Shown here piece after piece: positions 37,905-47,308 of a stretch of 64,000 bases of DNA (positions within the stretch are counted from its first letter, which is position 1; each line of letters begins with the position of its first letter). Below the pieces are notes generated by a model. That model saw nothing but the letters and a program-made list of their open reading frames with translations, was not told the DNA's origin and made no database searches. Source of the DNA: Azorhizobium doebereinerae UFLA1-100. Lineage in GTDB: Bacteria; Pseudomonadota; Alphaproteobacteria; Rhizobiales; Xanthobacteraceae. The translations under genes and the position numbers were made by a program. Location: contig NZ_AXBA01000014.1 of NCBI RefSeq assembly GCF_000473085.1, forward strand, positions 62,001-126,000, read 5' to 3'.

Positions 37905-39386
37905 TCAGCCGACCTCCACCCGGTCGCGGCCGGCGTGCTTGGCGCCGTAGAGCGCCGCGTCGGCCTGCGCGATCGCCTGGTTGATGGCGCGATGGCCGAA
38001 TGGCGCCGCGAGAATGTGCACGCCGATGCTCACCGTCAGTGGCGCGCGCATCTCCTGGCACGTGGCGATGGAGGCACGGATGCGCTCGGCGATGATCACC
38101 GCGCCCTCGGCGTCGGTGCCGGGCAGGACGACGAGGAATTCCTCGCCGCCGAAGCGGCCCACCACGTCGCTGGCGCGCGTCGCCTCGGTGATTTTGCGGG
38201 CGATGATGCGCAGGGCCTTGTCGCCTTCCATGTGGCCATGGGCGTCGTTATAGGCCTTGAAATGATCCACGTCGGCCATCAGGAAGGCCAGCGGCTGGCC
38301 GGTGGTCTCGGCTTCCTGCTTCAGCGCGTCCAGTTGCTGGCGCAGGGCGCGGCGATTGAGGATGTGCGTCAGCGGATCCACGGAGGCGAGCTGCTTCAGC
38401 TTGTCATTGGCCGTCCGCAGTTCCTCCCCCTGCCGTTCGAGCGCCGCGATCAGCGTCTTCTGCGCGTCGATGCCCAGGATCTGCGACACGAAACAGCGCG
38501 GCGTGCCGTCGGCTTCGCGCACCAGCGCCACGCTGAGCTGCGCCCAGATGCTGTGCCCATCCTTGTGGATATAGCGCTTCTCCATGCTGTATTGCGCGAT
38601 CGCGCCGGACAGCACCGCGCCGAGCTGCTCCAGGTCGTTATGCAGGTCGTCCGGATGGGTCACGCTCTGGAAGTCGCGCGCCAGCAATTCCTCCTCCGTA
38701 TAGCCCACCAGATGGCACAGCGCCCGGTTGACCCGCAGCCACTGGCCCTGGGTGCCCACCAGCGCCATGCCGATGGGAGCGAAATCGAACGCGGTGCGCA
38801 GCATGGCATTGGCCTCGCGCCGGGCGCGGTCGGCGATGCGCCGCTCGCGCTCCAGGCGATCGCGCTCCATGATGCCGCCCAGCGTCTGGCCCATCAGGTC
38901 CAGGAGGGCGATTTCCGCCGGCGAGAATGGCTGCGCGCGCGGGTCCGGTCCCATCATGGCGATCACGCCGAACAGGCGTCTGCCGAACAGGACGGGCGAG
39001 CCGAGATACACTTCGGGACGGTTCAGGCCGTAGAAGGGATGGTCGCGCAGGACCGGGTCGCGGCTCACGTGGTGGGAGGCGAGGTTCTTCCCGCTGACGG
39101 CCACCGTCCGGGCGAAGCTGGCGGTGATGGGAAAGCTGTTGCCCACCCGGATGCGATCATCGGTGGCGAAGCCGCAGGCGGCGAGCACGGTGAAGATCCC
39201 GTCCTCGACGCGCAGGATGACGCCGTTCTCCAGCTCGAACTGGGCGGCCGCCATGCGCAGGAAATCGGCGAATTGCTGCTCCAGATCGCCGGTACTGTTG
39301 GCGATCAGCGCCTGGAAGGCGCGCAGGCGCTGGGCCCAGCGCTCGGCACTCGGGCTGGGTGGGGACATGGTGGTGGCCTGCGGCAT
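37905..39386 (-). CDS. GAF-PAS-GGEEF diguanylate cyclase
   Basis: A 493-residue soluble signalling protein. An N-terminal GAF domain (about 20-175), a PAS domain (about 195-310), a short coiled coil (about 312-335) and a GGDEF domain (about 336-493). The active-site motif is GGEEF at 413-417 and the inhibitory RxxD site (RASD, 404-407) sits five residues before it, so product inhibition is expected. It makes cyclic di-GMP, which controls the switch between motility and surface life; the adjacent adhesin-like autotransporter fits that theme. The GAF and PAS ligands are unknown. ATG at 39386; an ATG six codons later is possible. Confidence 0.94.
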   Translation of the reverse strand: MPQATTMSPPSPSAERWAQRLRAFQALIANSTGDLEQQFADFLRMAAAQFELENGVILRVEDGIFTVLAACGFATDDRIRVGNSFPITASFARTVAVSGKNLASHHVSRDPVLRDHPFYGLNRPEVYLGSPVLFGRRLFGVIAMMGPDPRAQPFSPAEIALLDLMGQTLGGIMERDRLERERRIADRARREANAMLRTAFDFAPIGMALVGTQGQWLRVNRALCHLVGYTEEELLARDFQSVTHPDDLHNDLEQLGAVLSGAIAQYSMEKRYIHKDGHSIWAQLSVALVREADGTPRCFVSQILGIDAQKTLIAALERQGEELRTANDKLKQLASVDPLTHILNRRALRQQLDALKQEAETTGQPLAFLMADVDHFKAYNDAHGHMEGDKALRIIARKITEATRASDVVGRFGGEEFLVVLPGTDAEGAVIIAERIRASIATCQEMRAPLTVSIGVHILAAPFGHRAINQAIAQADAALYGAKHAGRDRVEVG

Positions 39387-39586
39387 TGGGTCTTCCAGCG
39401 AAATGACATGCGGCCTCCGCCGGACGTCCGTTGCCGGTCGACCGTTACGCTCCCCCACCGCGCGCCAACATAATTGCTTGCAATCAACCTGCGCGCGTGC
39501 GGCGCACTGTCGCAGTGCAGCAGAAAGGGTATCCCCTCGGTTGCGTGCAGGCGAGGGAAATTGTGCAACGTCAGGCTGTTAGCCGG

Positions 39587-39814
39587 TTACCGGGCGTTGG
39601 GCGCCTGGTCCTTCTCACGCAGACGTTCCTGGATGCGGGGCGTTTCCGTTCCGTCGGCCTTGGGGCAGGGGGCGTGGGCGAGCCGGTCGCTCTCCTCCAG
39701 TGCCACGCTCTGGCGGGCCATGGCCCAGTGCAGATCGGCCCGCCCCGCGGGCCGGCCTTCCTCCTCCCAGATGCGATGCGCCCGTTCCCGGACGCGGTCA
39801 TCGATCCGCGTCAT
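39587..39814 (-). CDS. DUF2934 domain-containing small protein
   Basis: A 75-residue protein with the DUF2934 core RAHRIWEEEGRPAGRADLHW. Such proteins are short, charged and common in Hyphomicrobiales; function unknown. The ATG at 39814 follows GGGAGAGG at a good distance; the ATG at 39844 is an alternative. The frame is open far upstream, but that is an antisense shadow of pncB. Confidence 0.82.
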   Translation of the reverse strand: MTRIDDRVRERAHRIWEEEGRPAGRADLHWAMARQSVALEESDRLAHAPCPKADGTETPRIQERLREKDQAPNAR

Positions 39815-39952
39815 GCGCGCCTCTCCCGTTCGGCTGGCTGACATCAACCCGCCGGTTCGCGCGCCGGTTCCCGGCACGGCTGGGCCTTGGGCGTCGACCT
39901 CCCTTTGCGGCCGGGAATGGTATAGGAGGCTGAGGCGTACCCGAGGGCCGCC

Positions 39953-41245
39953 ATGACCGACATCGCCACCCGCGTCTACAACCACACTTGGAAGATCGAC
40001 CCGATCGTCCGCTCGGTGCTGGATACGGATTTCTACAAGCTGCTCATGGGGCAGATGATCTTCCGTCGTCACCCGGCCGTGCAGGTGTCGTTCGGCATCC
40101 ACAACCGCACCAGCCGCGTGCGCATCGCCGACATCATCGACGAGGGCGCGCTGCGCGAGCAACTGGACCATGTGCGCTCGCTGTCGCTCTCGCGCGGGGA
40201 ATCCACCTGGCTGCGCGGCAACATGTTCTACGGCAAGCGCCAGATGTTCTCGCCGGACTACGTGGCCTGGCTCGAGCGCTTCCGCTTTCCCGCCTACCAT
40301 CTGGAGAAGCGGGACGGGCAGTATGAGCTCGTCTTCGAGGGGCCGTGGGTCGAGACCACCATGTGGGAAATCCCCGCCCTCGCCATCATCAACGAACTGC
40401 GCTCGCGCGCCGTGCTGAAGGGGCTCGGCAAGTTCGAGCTGCAGATCCTCTATGCCCGCGCCATGACGCGGGTGTGGGAGAAGATCGAGTTCATCAAGAG
40501 CCTCGGGCCGGTCAACCTCGCGGACTTCGGCACCCGGCGGCGCCACGGCTTCCTGTGGCAGGACTGGTGCGTGCAGGCGCTGAGCGAGGGCCTCGGGCCG
40601 ACCTTCCTCGGCACCTCCAACTGCCTCATCGCCATGCGGCGCGAGGTGGAGGCCACCGGCACCAACGCCCATGAGCTGCCCATGGTCTATGCCGCGCTCG
40701 CCACCACCGATGCGGACCTGCGGGAGGCGCCCTATCGGGTGCTGGCAGACTGGCAGCAGGAATATGACGGCAACCTGCGCATCATCCTGCCCGACACCTA
40801 CGGCACCGCCGGCTTCCTCGCCGACGCGCCAGACTGGGTGGCGCAATGGACCGGCATCCGCATCGACAGCAAGGATCCCATCGAGGGCGGCGAGGAAGCC
40901 ATCGCCTGGTGGCAGGCGCGCGGCCAGGACCCGACGCAGAAGCTCGCCATCTTCTCGGACGGGCTCGATGCAGACGAGGTGGCGCGCATCAACACCCGCT
41001 TCCGCGGCCGGATGCGCCTCGGCTTCGGCTGGGGCACGCTGCTGACCAATGATTTCCGCGGCCTGGCCCCGGACGGGGTGCTCGACCCCATCTCCATCGT
41101 CTGCAAGGTGATTTCCGCCAACGGCCGGCCGGCGGTGAAGCTGTCCGACAATCCCACCAAGGCCATGGGGCCGCCGGAGGAACTGGAGCGCTACCGCCGG
41201 GTGTTCGGCGTCGGCCGGCAGGCGGAGCGGCGCGTCCTGGTGTGA
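39953..41245 (+). CDS. pncB: Nicotinate phosphoribosyltransferase
   Basis: A 430-residue NAD salvage enzyme making nicotinate mononucleotide from nicotinate and PRPP. Features: [14 protein letters not shown], the conserved [13 protein letters not shown] with its active-site His, LGTSNCLIA and [10 protein letters not shown] near the phosphate site. Length matches the PncB family. ATG at 39953. It is divergent from the DUF2934 gene and directly abuts the stop of the gene at 41246. Confidence 0.95.
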   Translation: MTDIATRVYNHTWKIDPIVRSVLDTDFYKLLMGQMIFRRHPAVQVSFGIHNRTSRVRIADIIDEGALREQLDHVRSLSLSRGESTWLRGNMFYGKRQMFSPDYVAWLERFRFPAYHLEKRDGQYELVFEGPWVETTMWEIPALAIINELRSRAVLKGLGKFELQILYARAMTRVWEKIEFIKSLGPVNLADFGTRRRHGFLWQDWCVQALSEGLGPTFLGTSNCLIAMRREVEATGTNAHELPMVYAALATTDADLREAPYRVLADWQQEYDGNLRIILPDTYGTAGFLADAPDWVAQWTGIRIDSKDPIEGGEEAIAWWQARGQDPTQKLAIFSDGLDADEVARINTRFRGRMRLGFGWGTLLTNDFRGLAPDGVLDPISIVCKVISANGRPAVKLSDNPTKAMGPPEELERYRRVFGVGRQAERRVLV

Positions 41246-41599
41246 TCAGGCGCCGGCGTCGTCGCGCCGGGCCTGCGCGCGCGGCGCGGTCGCGGTGGCG
41301 AGGAGGGAATGATAGCGGCGCTGCGCGTCCTGCCGGGAGCCGTCGTCGTTCAGCGCCGCCTCCTGCAACTCGGCCAGCGCCCAGGCGTCGGGGCGGGCGG
41401 GCAGCACCACCGTGTCGCCGAGGCCCGCCACCAGATCCATCAGGTCCTTGCCGGTGAGGGCGCCGAGCGCGTAGGCGGCCAGGTGCCGCTGGTAGGCGCG
41501 CCGCTCCGGTGCGAGCGCCTCCCAGGATTCCAGCAGGGGATAGCGGTCTTGCGCCGCGACATGGGCCGCGCGGGCCATCCGCTCGATCAGTTGCGACAT
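41246..41599 (-). CDS. Hypothetical protein
   Basis: A 117-residue, mostly helical, soluble protein (MSQLIERMARAAHVAA start; a conserved-looking WEALAPERRAYQRHLA block). No known domain recognised. GAGG lies before the ATG at 41599. It converges on pncB with no base between the two stops, and is divergent from the chorismate mutase gene. Likely real from its start signal and normal composition, but the function is unknown. Confidence 0.7.
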   Translation of the reverse strand: MSQLIERMARAAHVAAQDRYPLLESWEALAPERRAYQRHLAAYALGALTGKDLMDLVAGLGDTVVLPARPDAWALAELQEAALNDDGSRQDAQRRYHSLLATATAPRAQARRDDAGA

Positions 41600-41768
41600 G
41601 ATTCCGCCTCGTCACCGGATTTTCTTGGGTCGGGGCCAGGATGGGGCCGGCAGGCTTTCCGTATTCTTGCCGCGGCGAGCCGGAGCGCCGCGACCCTGGC
41701 CCGTGGTGAACGATGTCTTAATCCGGCGTGGGCCATGGTGCGCCCCGCCCTAGTTTCGGAGAGCTGCC

Positions 41769-42590
41769 ATGGACCTGCGGACCCTGCCGGCGGTGGTGCT
41801 GCTCGTCTGCCTGACGGGCCTGCGCGCCGGTGCGGCGGAAAGCGATCCTCCGCGCCCGCTGGAGGTGCTGCGGAGCGAGATCGACCGCGTGGACCGCGAT
41901 CTGCTGCGGCTCCTGAACGAGCGCGCGGCCATCGTCGCCGAAGTGGGGCGCGGCAAGGCCGCCGGGAGCAATGCCGCGGTATTCCGGCCGGGCCGGCAGG
42001 CGGCGCTGATCCGCAAGCTCGCGGCGGAGCCCGGCTTGCAGCCCCCCGCCACCATCCTGCGCATCTGGACCGCGATCATCGCCGGCTCCATCCTGCAGCA
42101 GAAGCCGGATTTCACCATCGCCGTGGTGGATGACGGCGATGCCGCGGTGGTGCTGCTGGCGCAGGATTATTTCGGTGCCCAGCCCTCCCGTGTCGCGGTG
42201 GGCTCGCCTGAGGCGGCCCTGTCCGCCCTGGCGGAGCATCGCGCCGACGCGGCGGTGCTGGGCCTTGACGGGGCATGGTGGCAGCGCCTGCCCGAGGGCG
42301 TCCAGGTGGTGGCCGCCGCGCCGTTCGCCCGGCGGGAGAAGGACGCGCCCGCCGCCCTCATCCTGGCGCGGCAGGAGATCGACCCATCCGGCGACGACAT
42401 CACCGTGGCGCGCCTGCCGCTGGACGCGGACCCCACCGGCGCCGTCCTGCTGGGCACCGGCAGCAGCCAGAAATTATGGGCGTTCGCCAAGGGGATGGCG
42501 CTGCCGTCGGCGGCGGAGCCCATCGGGCTCTACGCGCGGCCGCTGGTGTTCCCGGCGGCGCCTGACGACAAGAGGTCCGCGCAGCAGTAG
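41769..42590 (+). CDS. Exported chorismate mutase with C-terminal extra domain
   Basis: A 273-residue protein. A Sec-type signal (about residues 1-22, TLPAVVLLVCLTGLRAGA) precedes an AroQ-type helical chorismate mutase domain (about 30-110). Expected residues are seen: LRSEIDRVDRDLLRLLNERA, the Arg/Lys of GRGKAAGSN, and FRPGRQAALIRKL. The remaining 150 residues form an alpha/beta domain of the kind attached to cytosolic Hyphomicrobiales chorismate mutases. The enzyme would turn chorismate into prephenate; a periplasmic site for this is unusual here. ATG at 41769. 43 bases before the aldolase gene. Confidence 0.83.
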   Translation: MDLRTLPAVVLLVCLTGLRAGAAESDPPRPLEVLRSEIDRVDRDLLRLLNERAAIVAEVGRGKAAGSNAAVFRPGRQAALIRKLAAEPGLQPPATILRIWTAIIAGSILQQKPDFTIAVVDDGDAAVVLLAQDYFGAQPSRVAVGSPEAALSALAEHRADAAVLGLDGAWWQRLPEGVQVVAAAPFARREKDAPAALILARQEIDPSGDDITVARLPLDADPTGAVLLGTGSSQKLWAFAKGMALPSAAEPIGLYARPLVFPAAPDDKRSAQQ

Positions 42591-42633
42591 GCTGGCGGAA
42601 AAACATAGACGGCAAATGCCTGGAGGAAGTGGA

Positions 42634-43383
42634 ATGTCCGTGTCACTGGCCGATTTGAACGTGAAGCTGTTCACCGACGGCGCCGACAAGGCGCAGATCG
42701 TCGAGATGGCCAAGCAGCCTCACATCGCCGGCTTCACCACCAATCCGTCTCTGCTGCGCAAGGCGGGCGTCACGGACTACGAGGCTTATGCCCGCGATCT
42801 CGTGGCCGCCGTGCCGGACCGGCACATCTCGTTCGAGGTGTTCTCCGACGACCTGCCGGAAATCCGCGCCCAGGCCCGCGTGATCGCCACCTGGGGCGCC
42901 CATGTGCACGTGAAGCTGCCCATCACCACCACGAAGAACGAATCCCTGCTGCCCATGGTCCGCGACCTGGTGCAGGACGGAGTGAAGGTGAACCTCACCG
43001 CCGTCTTCTCCGAGCGGCAGGTGGAAGAGGGCGTCGCGGCGCTGGCCGGTGGCGCGCCGTCCATCATCTCCGTGTTCGCCGGTCGGCTCGCCGACCTCGG
43101 CATCGACTATGTGCCGGCGGTGTCCAAGGCGGTCGCCCTGTCCCGCGCCACCGCCAATGTGGAGGTGATCTGGGCGTCCACCCGCGAGGTGTGGAACGTG
43201 ATCGAGGCGGACCGCATGGGCGTCCACATCATCACCGCCCCGGCGGACGTGCTGAAGAAACTGCCGGCGCTCGGCACCAAGACGGCGGACGAACTGTCCC
43301 TCGATGCGGTCAAGGCGTTCCGCAGCGACGCACTGGCCGCGGGCCTGACCCTGGACCTGACCGGGCGCGCCGCCGCCGAGTGA
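42634..43383 (+). CDS. Transaldolase / fructose-6-phosphate aldolase family enzyme
   Basis: A 249-residue TIM-barrel class I aldolase. Motifs: KLFTDGADKAQI and GFTTNPSLLRKAGV at the start, the Schiff-base Lys in VHVKLPITTTK, VNLTAVFS and SVFAGRLADLG. Size fits the small fructose-6-phosphate aldolase/transaldolase group rather than long TalB. It would act in the pentose phosphate pathway or in formaldehyde or triose condensation. GGAGGAAG lies before the ATG at 42634. Exact donor and acceptor cannot be told from sequence. Confidence 0.9.
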   Translation: MSVSLADLNVKLFTDGADKAQIVEMAKQPHIAGFTTNPSLLRKAGVTDYEAYARDLVAAVPDRHISFEVFSDDLPEIRAQARVIATWGAHVHVKLPITTTKNESLLPMVRDLVQDGVKVNLTAVFSERQVEEGVAALAGGAPSIISVFAGRLADLGIDYVPAVSKAVALSRATANVEVIWASTREVWNVIEADRMGVHIITAPADVLKKLPALGTKTADELSLDAVKAFRSDALAAGLTLDLTGRAAAE

Positions 43384-43417
43384 GGCGGCGCGGCGGCAGG
43401 CATTCCCTTACGTCCGC

Positions 43418-43434
43418 ATACGCGTCACGCGTAT
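43418..43434. promoter_or_regulatory. Palindrome upstream of ppx
   Basis: ATACGCGT-C-ACGCGTAT, perfect eight-base arms, between the aldolase stop and ppx. A second small inverted repeat (CACCG/CGGTG, 43439-43454) follows. A dimeric regulator site is possible; binder unknown. Confidence 0.4.
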
Positions 43435-43527
43435 TGCACACCGACTTGCCGGTGTTACACTCCCCGCAACATGGACACAGGCGCGCGGTGTCCGGCCCAG
43501 CCGACGCCGCGCCGCGAGGGGATTGAA

Positions 43528-44832
43528 ATGAGGGACGAGACGCACCGGCCCTCGCCGGTGCCGCCCTGCGGAGAGCGGGCGGTACCGGATGGGGTGCCGA
43601 CGGATCGCGTCACGACCGATTGCGCGCGCACGGAGCGCGCGACGATCGACTGCGGCGGAGCCAGCCACGCCGAGGCCGGCCAAAGCGGAGCCGGCCCTAT
43701 CGGAGCCGGCGGCATAGCCACCGAGGGTATCGCCACCGACCGTATCGCCACCGATGCCCGGGCGCGGCCCGGAGCGCCGGAGGTGTGCGCGGATGCGCGC
43801 GGCGGCACCGCCGCGTGCGGCGACGGCCTCTATGCCGCGCTCGATCTCGGCACCAACAACTGCCGCCTGCTGGTGGCCCGGCCCACGGCGCGCAATTTCC
43901 GCGTCGTGGACGCCTTCTCGCGCATCGTGCGCCTGGGGGAAGGGCTCGGCGCCTCCGGCCGGCTCAGCCCCGCCGCCATGGGCCGCGCCGTGGGCGCGCT
44001 TGAGGTCTGCGCCAGCAAGATCAGCGCCAGGGGCATCCGGCGCATGCGGGTGATCGCCACCGAGGCGTGCCGGGCCGCCGCCAATGGCGAGGAGTTCTGC
44101 TCCACCGTCGAGGAGCGCACCGGCCTCGTGCTGGAAGTGGTGGACCGGCGCACCGAGGCGGGGCTCGCCGCCGCCGGCTGCGCGCCTTTGGTGGACCCCA
44201 CCTGCGACGGCGCCATCCTGTTCGACATCGGCGGCGGCTCCACCGAGGTGGTGTGGCTCGGCCGCCGCTCGGCGGGCGACGACGGCCCGCCCCGCGCCCG
44301 CATCCGTTCCTGGGCCTCGCTGCCGGTAGGCGTCGTCTCGCTGGCCGAGCGGCACGGCGGGGTGAAGGTCTCCCACGAGTTGTTCGAGGCCATGGTGGGC
44401 GAGGTTACCCAGATGCTGGAGGGGGTGCGGCAGAGCTGGGGCCTGCGCCAGCCCGGGCGCATGCACCTGCTCGGCACCTCCGGCACGGTGACGACGGTGG
44501 CCGGCATCCATCTCGGCCTCGACCGCTACGACCGCACGCGCGTGGACGGCGCCTGGCTGCATGCGCGCGACATTTCCGAGGTGGTGGACCGCCTCATGGA
44601 CATGTCGTTCGAGGAGCGGGTGTCCAACCCCTGCATCGGCGCTCAGCGCGCCGACCTCGTCCTGGCGGGGTGCGCCATCATGGAGGCGGTGCGCGAAGCC
44701 TTCCCCACCGACCGGCTGCGCGTCGCCGACCGTGGCCTGCGCGAGGGCATGCTGGTGCAGCTCATGCGCGCCGACGGCGTCTGGAAGCGGCATCGCGGCC
44801 CATCTTCTTCTGTCTCGGAGCATTGTTCTTGA
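43528..44832 (+). CDS. ppx: Ppx/GppA exopolyphosphatase-type enzyme with repeat N-terminus
   Basis: A 434-residue ASKHA-fold phosphatase that hydrolyses polyphosphate or pppGpp. The catalytic part begins at about residue 96 with AALDLGTNNCRLLVA and has VIATEACRAA, ILFDIGGGSTEVVW and LLGTSGTVTTVAGI. Before it lies a non-conserved segment (about 24-78) made of degenerate five-residue repeats such as IATDR and IATEG, encoded by 15-bp units. GAGGGG precedes the ATG at 43528; an ATG at 43471 is possible but less likely. The stop overlaps the TTG of rlmE (TTGA), a common Ppx-RlmE pairing in alphaproteobacteria. Confidence 0.92.
   Translation: MRDETHRPSPVPPCGERAVPDGVPTDRVTTDCARTERATIDCGGASHAEAGQSGAGPIGAGGIATEGIATDRIATDARARPGAPEVCADARGGTAACGDGLYAALDLGTNNCRLLVARPTARNFRVVDAFSRIVRLGEGLGASGRLSPAAMGRAVGALEVCASKISARGIRRMRVIATEACRAAANGEEFCSTVEERTGLVLEVVDRRTEAGLAAAGCAPLVDPTCDGAILFDIGGGSTEVVWLGRRSAGDDGPPRARIRSWASLPVGVVSLAERHGGVKVSHELFEAMVGEVTQMLEGVRQSWGLRQPGRMHLLGTSGTVTTVAGIHLGLDRYDRTRVDGAWLHARDISEVVDRLMDMSFEERVSNPCIGAQRADLVLAGCAIMEAVREAFPTDRLRVADRGLREGMLVQLMRADGVWKRHRGPSSSVSEHCS
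43597..43761. repeat. Eleven degenerate 15-bp units in the 5' part of ppx
   Basis: Continuous 15-base periodicity from 43597 to 43761. The last three units are nearly identical (GCCACCGAGGGTATC, GCCACCGACCGTATC, GCCACCGATGCC...), and units from 657 to 716 share GGAGCC at their start. The frame is kept, giving pentapeptides of the TDxx(V/A/I) kind. Confidence 0.8.
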
Positions 44833-45551
44833 CCTCTTCCCCCCGCGGCCCGGACGCGCGCCCCCTGAAGGTGCGCGTGAAGAACGCGCGCAGCCGCACC
44901 AGTTCGTCGCAGAAATGGCTGCAGCGGCAGCTCAACGATCCTTATGTGGCCCGGGCGCGGCGGGAGGGCTGGCGCTCGCGCGCCGCCTTCAAGCTGATCG
45001 AGATGGACGAGAAGCTGCACATCCTGCGCCGGGGCATGCGCATCGTCGATCTCGGTGCGGCACCCGGCGGCTGGAGCCAGGTGGCGGCCAAGAAGATCGG
45101 CGTGGAGGAGGGGCAGGGCAAGATCGTCGCCATCGATCTGCTGGAGATGGACGCCGTGCACGGCGTCACCTTCGCCCAGATGGACTTCCTCGCCCCCAAG
45201 GCGCCGGAACAGCTTCTGGCCATGCTGAACGGGCAGGCGGACCTCGTCATGTCCGACATGGCGGCCAATACCACCGGCCACAAGAAGACCGATCACCTGA
45301 AGATCATCGCGTTGGTGGAACTGGCGGCGGACTTCGCCCGCCAGGTGCTGGCGCCGGGCGGCGGCTTCATCGCCAAGGTGTTCCAGGGCGGCACCGAGGG
45401 CACGCTGCTGGCCGACCTCAAGCGCGACTACACCACCGTGCGGCATCTGAAGCCGGCGGCGAGCCGGGCGGATTCCGCCGAGCTCTACCTCGTCGCTACC
45501 GGCTTCCGCGGCCAGGCCGGCCCGGCCGAGCACAGCGACGACGAGGCTTGA
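44829..45551 (+). CDS. rlmE: 23S rRNA (uridine(2552)-2'-O)-methyltransferase
   Basis: A 240-residue RrmJ/FtsJ methyltransferase that modifies U2552 of 23S rRNA in late 50S assembly. The K-D-K-E tetrad is in place: Lys in RAAFKLIEMD, Asp in MSDMAANTTGHKKTDH, Lys in FIAKVFQGG, Glu in AELYLVA. The SAM motif is DLGAAPGGWSQVA. The start is a TTG at 44829 overlapping the ppx stop, with GGAG 9 bases upstream. It converges on the MFS gene with six bases between the stops. Confidence 0.95.
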   Translation: MTSSPRGPDARPLKVRVKNARSRTSSSQKWLQRQLNDPYVARARREGWRSRAAFKLIEMDEKLHILRRGMRIVDLGAAPGGWSQVAAKKIGVEEGQGKIVAIDLLEMDAVHGVTFAQMDFLAPKAPEQLLAMLNGQADLVMSDMAANTTGHKKTDHLKIIALVELAADFARQVLAPGGGFIAKVFQGGTEGTLLADLKRDYTTVRHLKPAASRADSAELYLVATGFRGQAGPAEHSDDEA

Positions 45552-45557
45552 GGCGCC

Positions 45558-47006
45558 TCACGAGCCGGGATGCACCTCGCCGCGCGGGTCGGGCAGGGTG
45601 CTGCCCTTCGGCTTCTGGCCGGACAGCTCCGCCCCCGCGTCGCGCGGCAGGCGCATGAAGCTGAACACCGACAGCGCGCTGACCCCCGCCACGATGAGGA
45701 AGGCGGGGGTGAAGTCGGCCAGTTCCAGCACGGTTTCGTGGCGGATGCTGCGCATGGCCTCCAGCACCATGCCGGCCAGCGCCACGCCGAGCGAGATGGA
45801 CACCTGCTGGGCCACGCTGACGAAGGAGGTGGCGCGGCTCATCTCGTGCTGCGAGACGTCGGCGTAGGAAATGGCGTTGATGGCGGTGAATTCCAGCGAG
45901 CGGAAGAAGCCGCCCATCAGCAGCACCCCGACGATGGCCACGTGCGGCGTCTGCGGCGTGAACAGCGCGTTGGCGGCGATGAAGCCGGCGGACAGCACGG
46001 AATTGAACACCAGGACGCGCCAGAAGCCGAAGCGCCGCAGGATCGGCGCGGCGGTGGTCTTCATCACCAGCGCCCCGGCGGAGGAGGCGAAGGTCAAAAG
46101 GCCCGAGGCGAAGGGCGACAGGCCGAAGGTGAGCTGAAGCATCAGCGGCAGGGCGAACGGCATGGCGCCGACGCCGATGCGGAACAGCGAGCCGCCCACC
46201 ACGCCGGCGCGGAAGGTGGGGATGCGCAGCAGGGTCAGGTCGAGCACCGCGCGCGGCGTGTGCCGGGCATGGCGCACGTAGAAGATCAGCGCCACGATGC
46301 CGACGGCGGTGATGCCCGCCGCCGCCCAATAGGGCACCAGCTTCTGGCCCATCACCGCGAGGCCGAAGACCAGCCCGGACAGGCCGATGCCGGACAGCAC
46401 GAGGCCGTGCAGGTCCAGCGGCGGCACGTCCTCCTCGCGCACGTTCTCGATGAAGCGCGTGGCCAGCACGATGCCGAGCACGCCGATGGGCACGTTGATG
46501 AAGAAGATCAGCCGCCAGTCGAAATAGGTGGTGATGAAGCCGCCCAGCGGCGGGCCCATCACCGGGCCGAGCAGCGCGGGAATGGTGAGCCAGGCGAGCG
46601 CCTGAACCAGTTCGGACTTCGGCACGCTGCGCAGGATGACGAGGCGCCCCACCGGCACCATCATCGCCCCGCCCATGCCCTGGATGATGCGGTAGAGCAC
46701 GAAGTCCAGGAGGCTGGTGGACAGGCCGCACAGGATCGAGCCCAGCGTGAAGATGACGATGGCGGAGCGGAACACGGTGCGCGCGCCGAATCGGTCCGCC
46801 GCCCAGCCGGAGGCGGGGATGAACACCGCCAAGCTCAGCAGATAGGAGGTGAGCGCCAGCTTCAGCGCCACCGGATCGTCATGCAGCGAGGCGGCGATGG
46901 CGGGGAGCGAGGTGGAGATGACGGTGGAATCCACCTGCTCCATGAACAAGGCGCACGCCACGATGAGCGGAATGAGGACGTGGCGGGGGATTGCGGTCGC
47001 GGGCAT
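45558..47006 (-). CDS. DHA2-type MFS drug efflux transporter
   Basis: A 482-residue, 14-helix transporter of the EmrB/QacA type. Signatures: FMEQVDSTVISTSLPAIA in helix 1, WAADRFGARTVFR (motif A), RIIQGMGGAMMVP and motif C LLGPVMGPPLGGFITTY. It would export drugs or toxic metabolites using the proton gradient. The ATG at 47006 gives the usual short N-terminus. No partner membrane-fusion protein or regulator lies beside it, so it may work alone. Substrate unknown. Confidence 0.93.
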   Translation of the reverse strand: MPATAIPRHVLIPLIVACALFMEQVDSTVISTSLPAIAASLHDDPVALKLALTSYLLSLAVFIPASGWAADRFGARTVFRSAIVIFTLGSILCGLSTSLLDFVLYRIIQGMGGAMMVPVGRLVILRSVPKSELVQALAWLTIPALLGPVMGPPLGGFITTYFDWRLIFFINVPIGVLGIVLATRFIENVREEDVPPLDLHGLVLSGIGLSGLVFGLAVMGQKLVPYWAAAGITAVGIVALIFYVRHARHTPRAVLDLTLLRIPTFRAGVVGGSLFRIGVGAMPFALPLMLQLTFGLSPFASGLLTFASSAGALVMKTTAAPILRRFGFWRVLVFNSVLSAGFIAANALFTPQTPHVAIVGVLLMGGFFRSLEFTAINAISYADVSQHEMSRATSFVSVAQQVSISLGVALAGMVLEAMRSIRHETVLELADFTPAFLIVAGVSALSVFSFMRLPRDAGAELSGQKPKGSTLPDPRGEVHPGS

Positions 47007-47308
47007 GCGCGCTCCGGTTCGATGCGACGCGTCGAAAGCCGATCTGGGGGAAGAGAAGGGCCTGCGAGTCCCCATCTAGACCGGGACGGCGGCTTGCTCC
47101 AGGGGACGCCCGCCGAATTCGTGCGAATGCTCGTTCGGGCGGTATCCCCGCCGGTCGGCGCGGATCGGTCGCTTGTCGTCACGGCAGGGGCCTTACAGGG
47201 CCTTTACGGCGGGTGTCCGCCTTCCCGATGGAGGGTTTATGCCGGTATTCCCATCCTTGGTGGCGTCGGGCGGCACGGCAACGTCCCGCCGTTTCCCATG
47301 GAGGCGTC
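47007..47308. other. 302-base gap with a duplicated start-site segment
   Basis: No gene assigned. Near 47213-47245 there is a segment (CTTCCCGATGGAGGGTTTATGCC) of which a diverged copy lies at 47285-47314 and contains the actual ribosome site and ATG of the next gene. The first copy also has GGAGG and ATG, opening a short frame, and may be a leader peptide or just a duplication. Confidence 0.35.

Noticed and set aside
39587-40846. A 419-codon frame including the DUF2934 protein
   Set aside because: The upstream three quarters is antisense to pncB; only the last 75 codons match a family and have a ribosome site.
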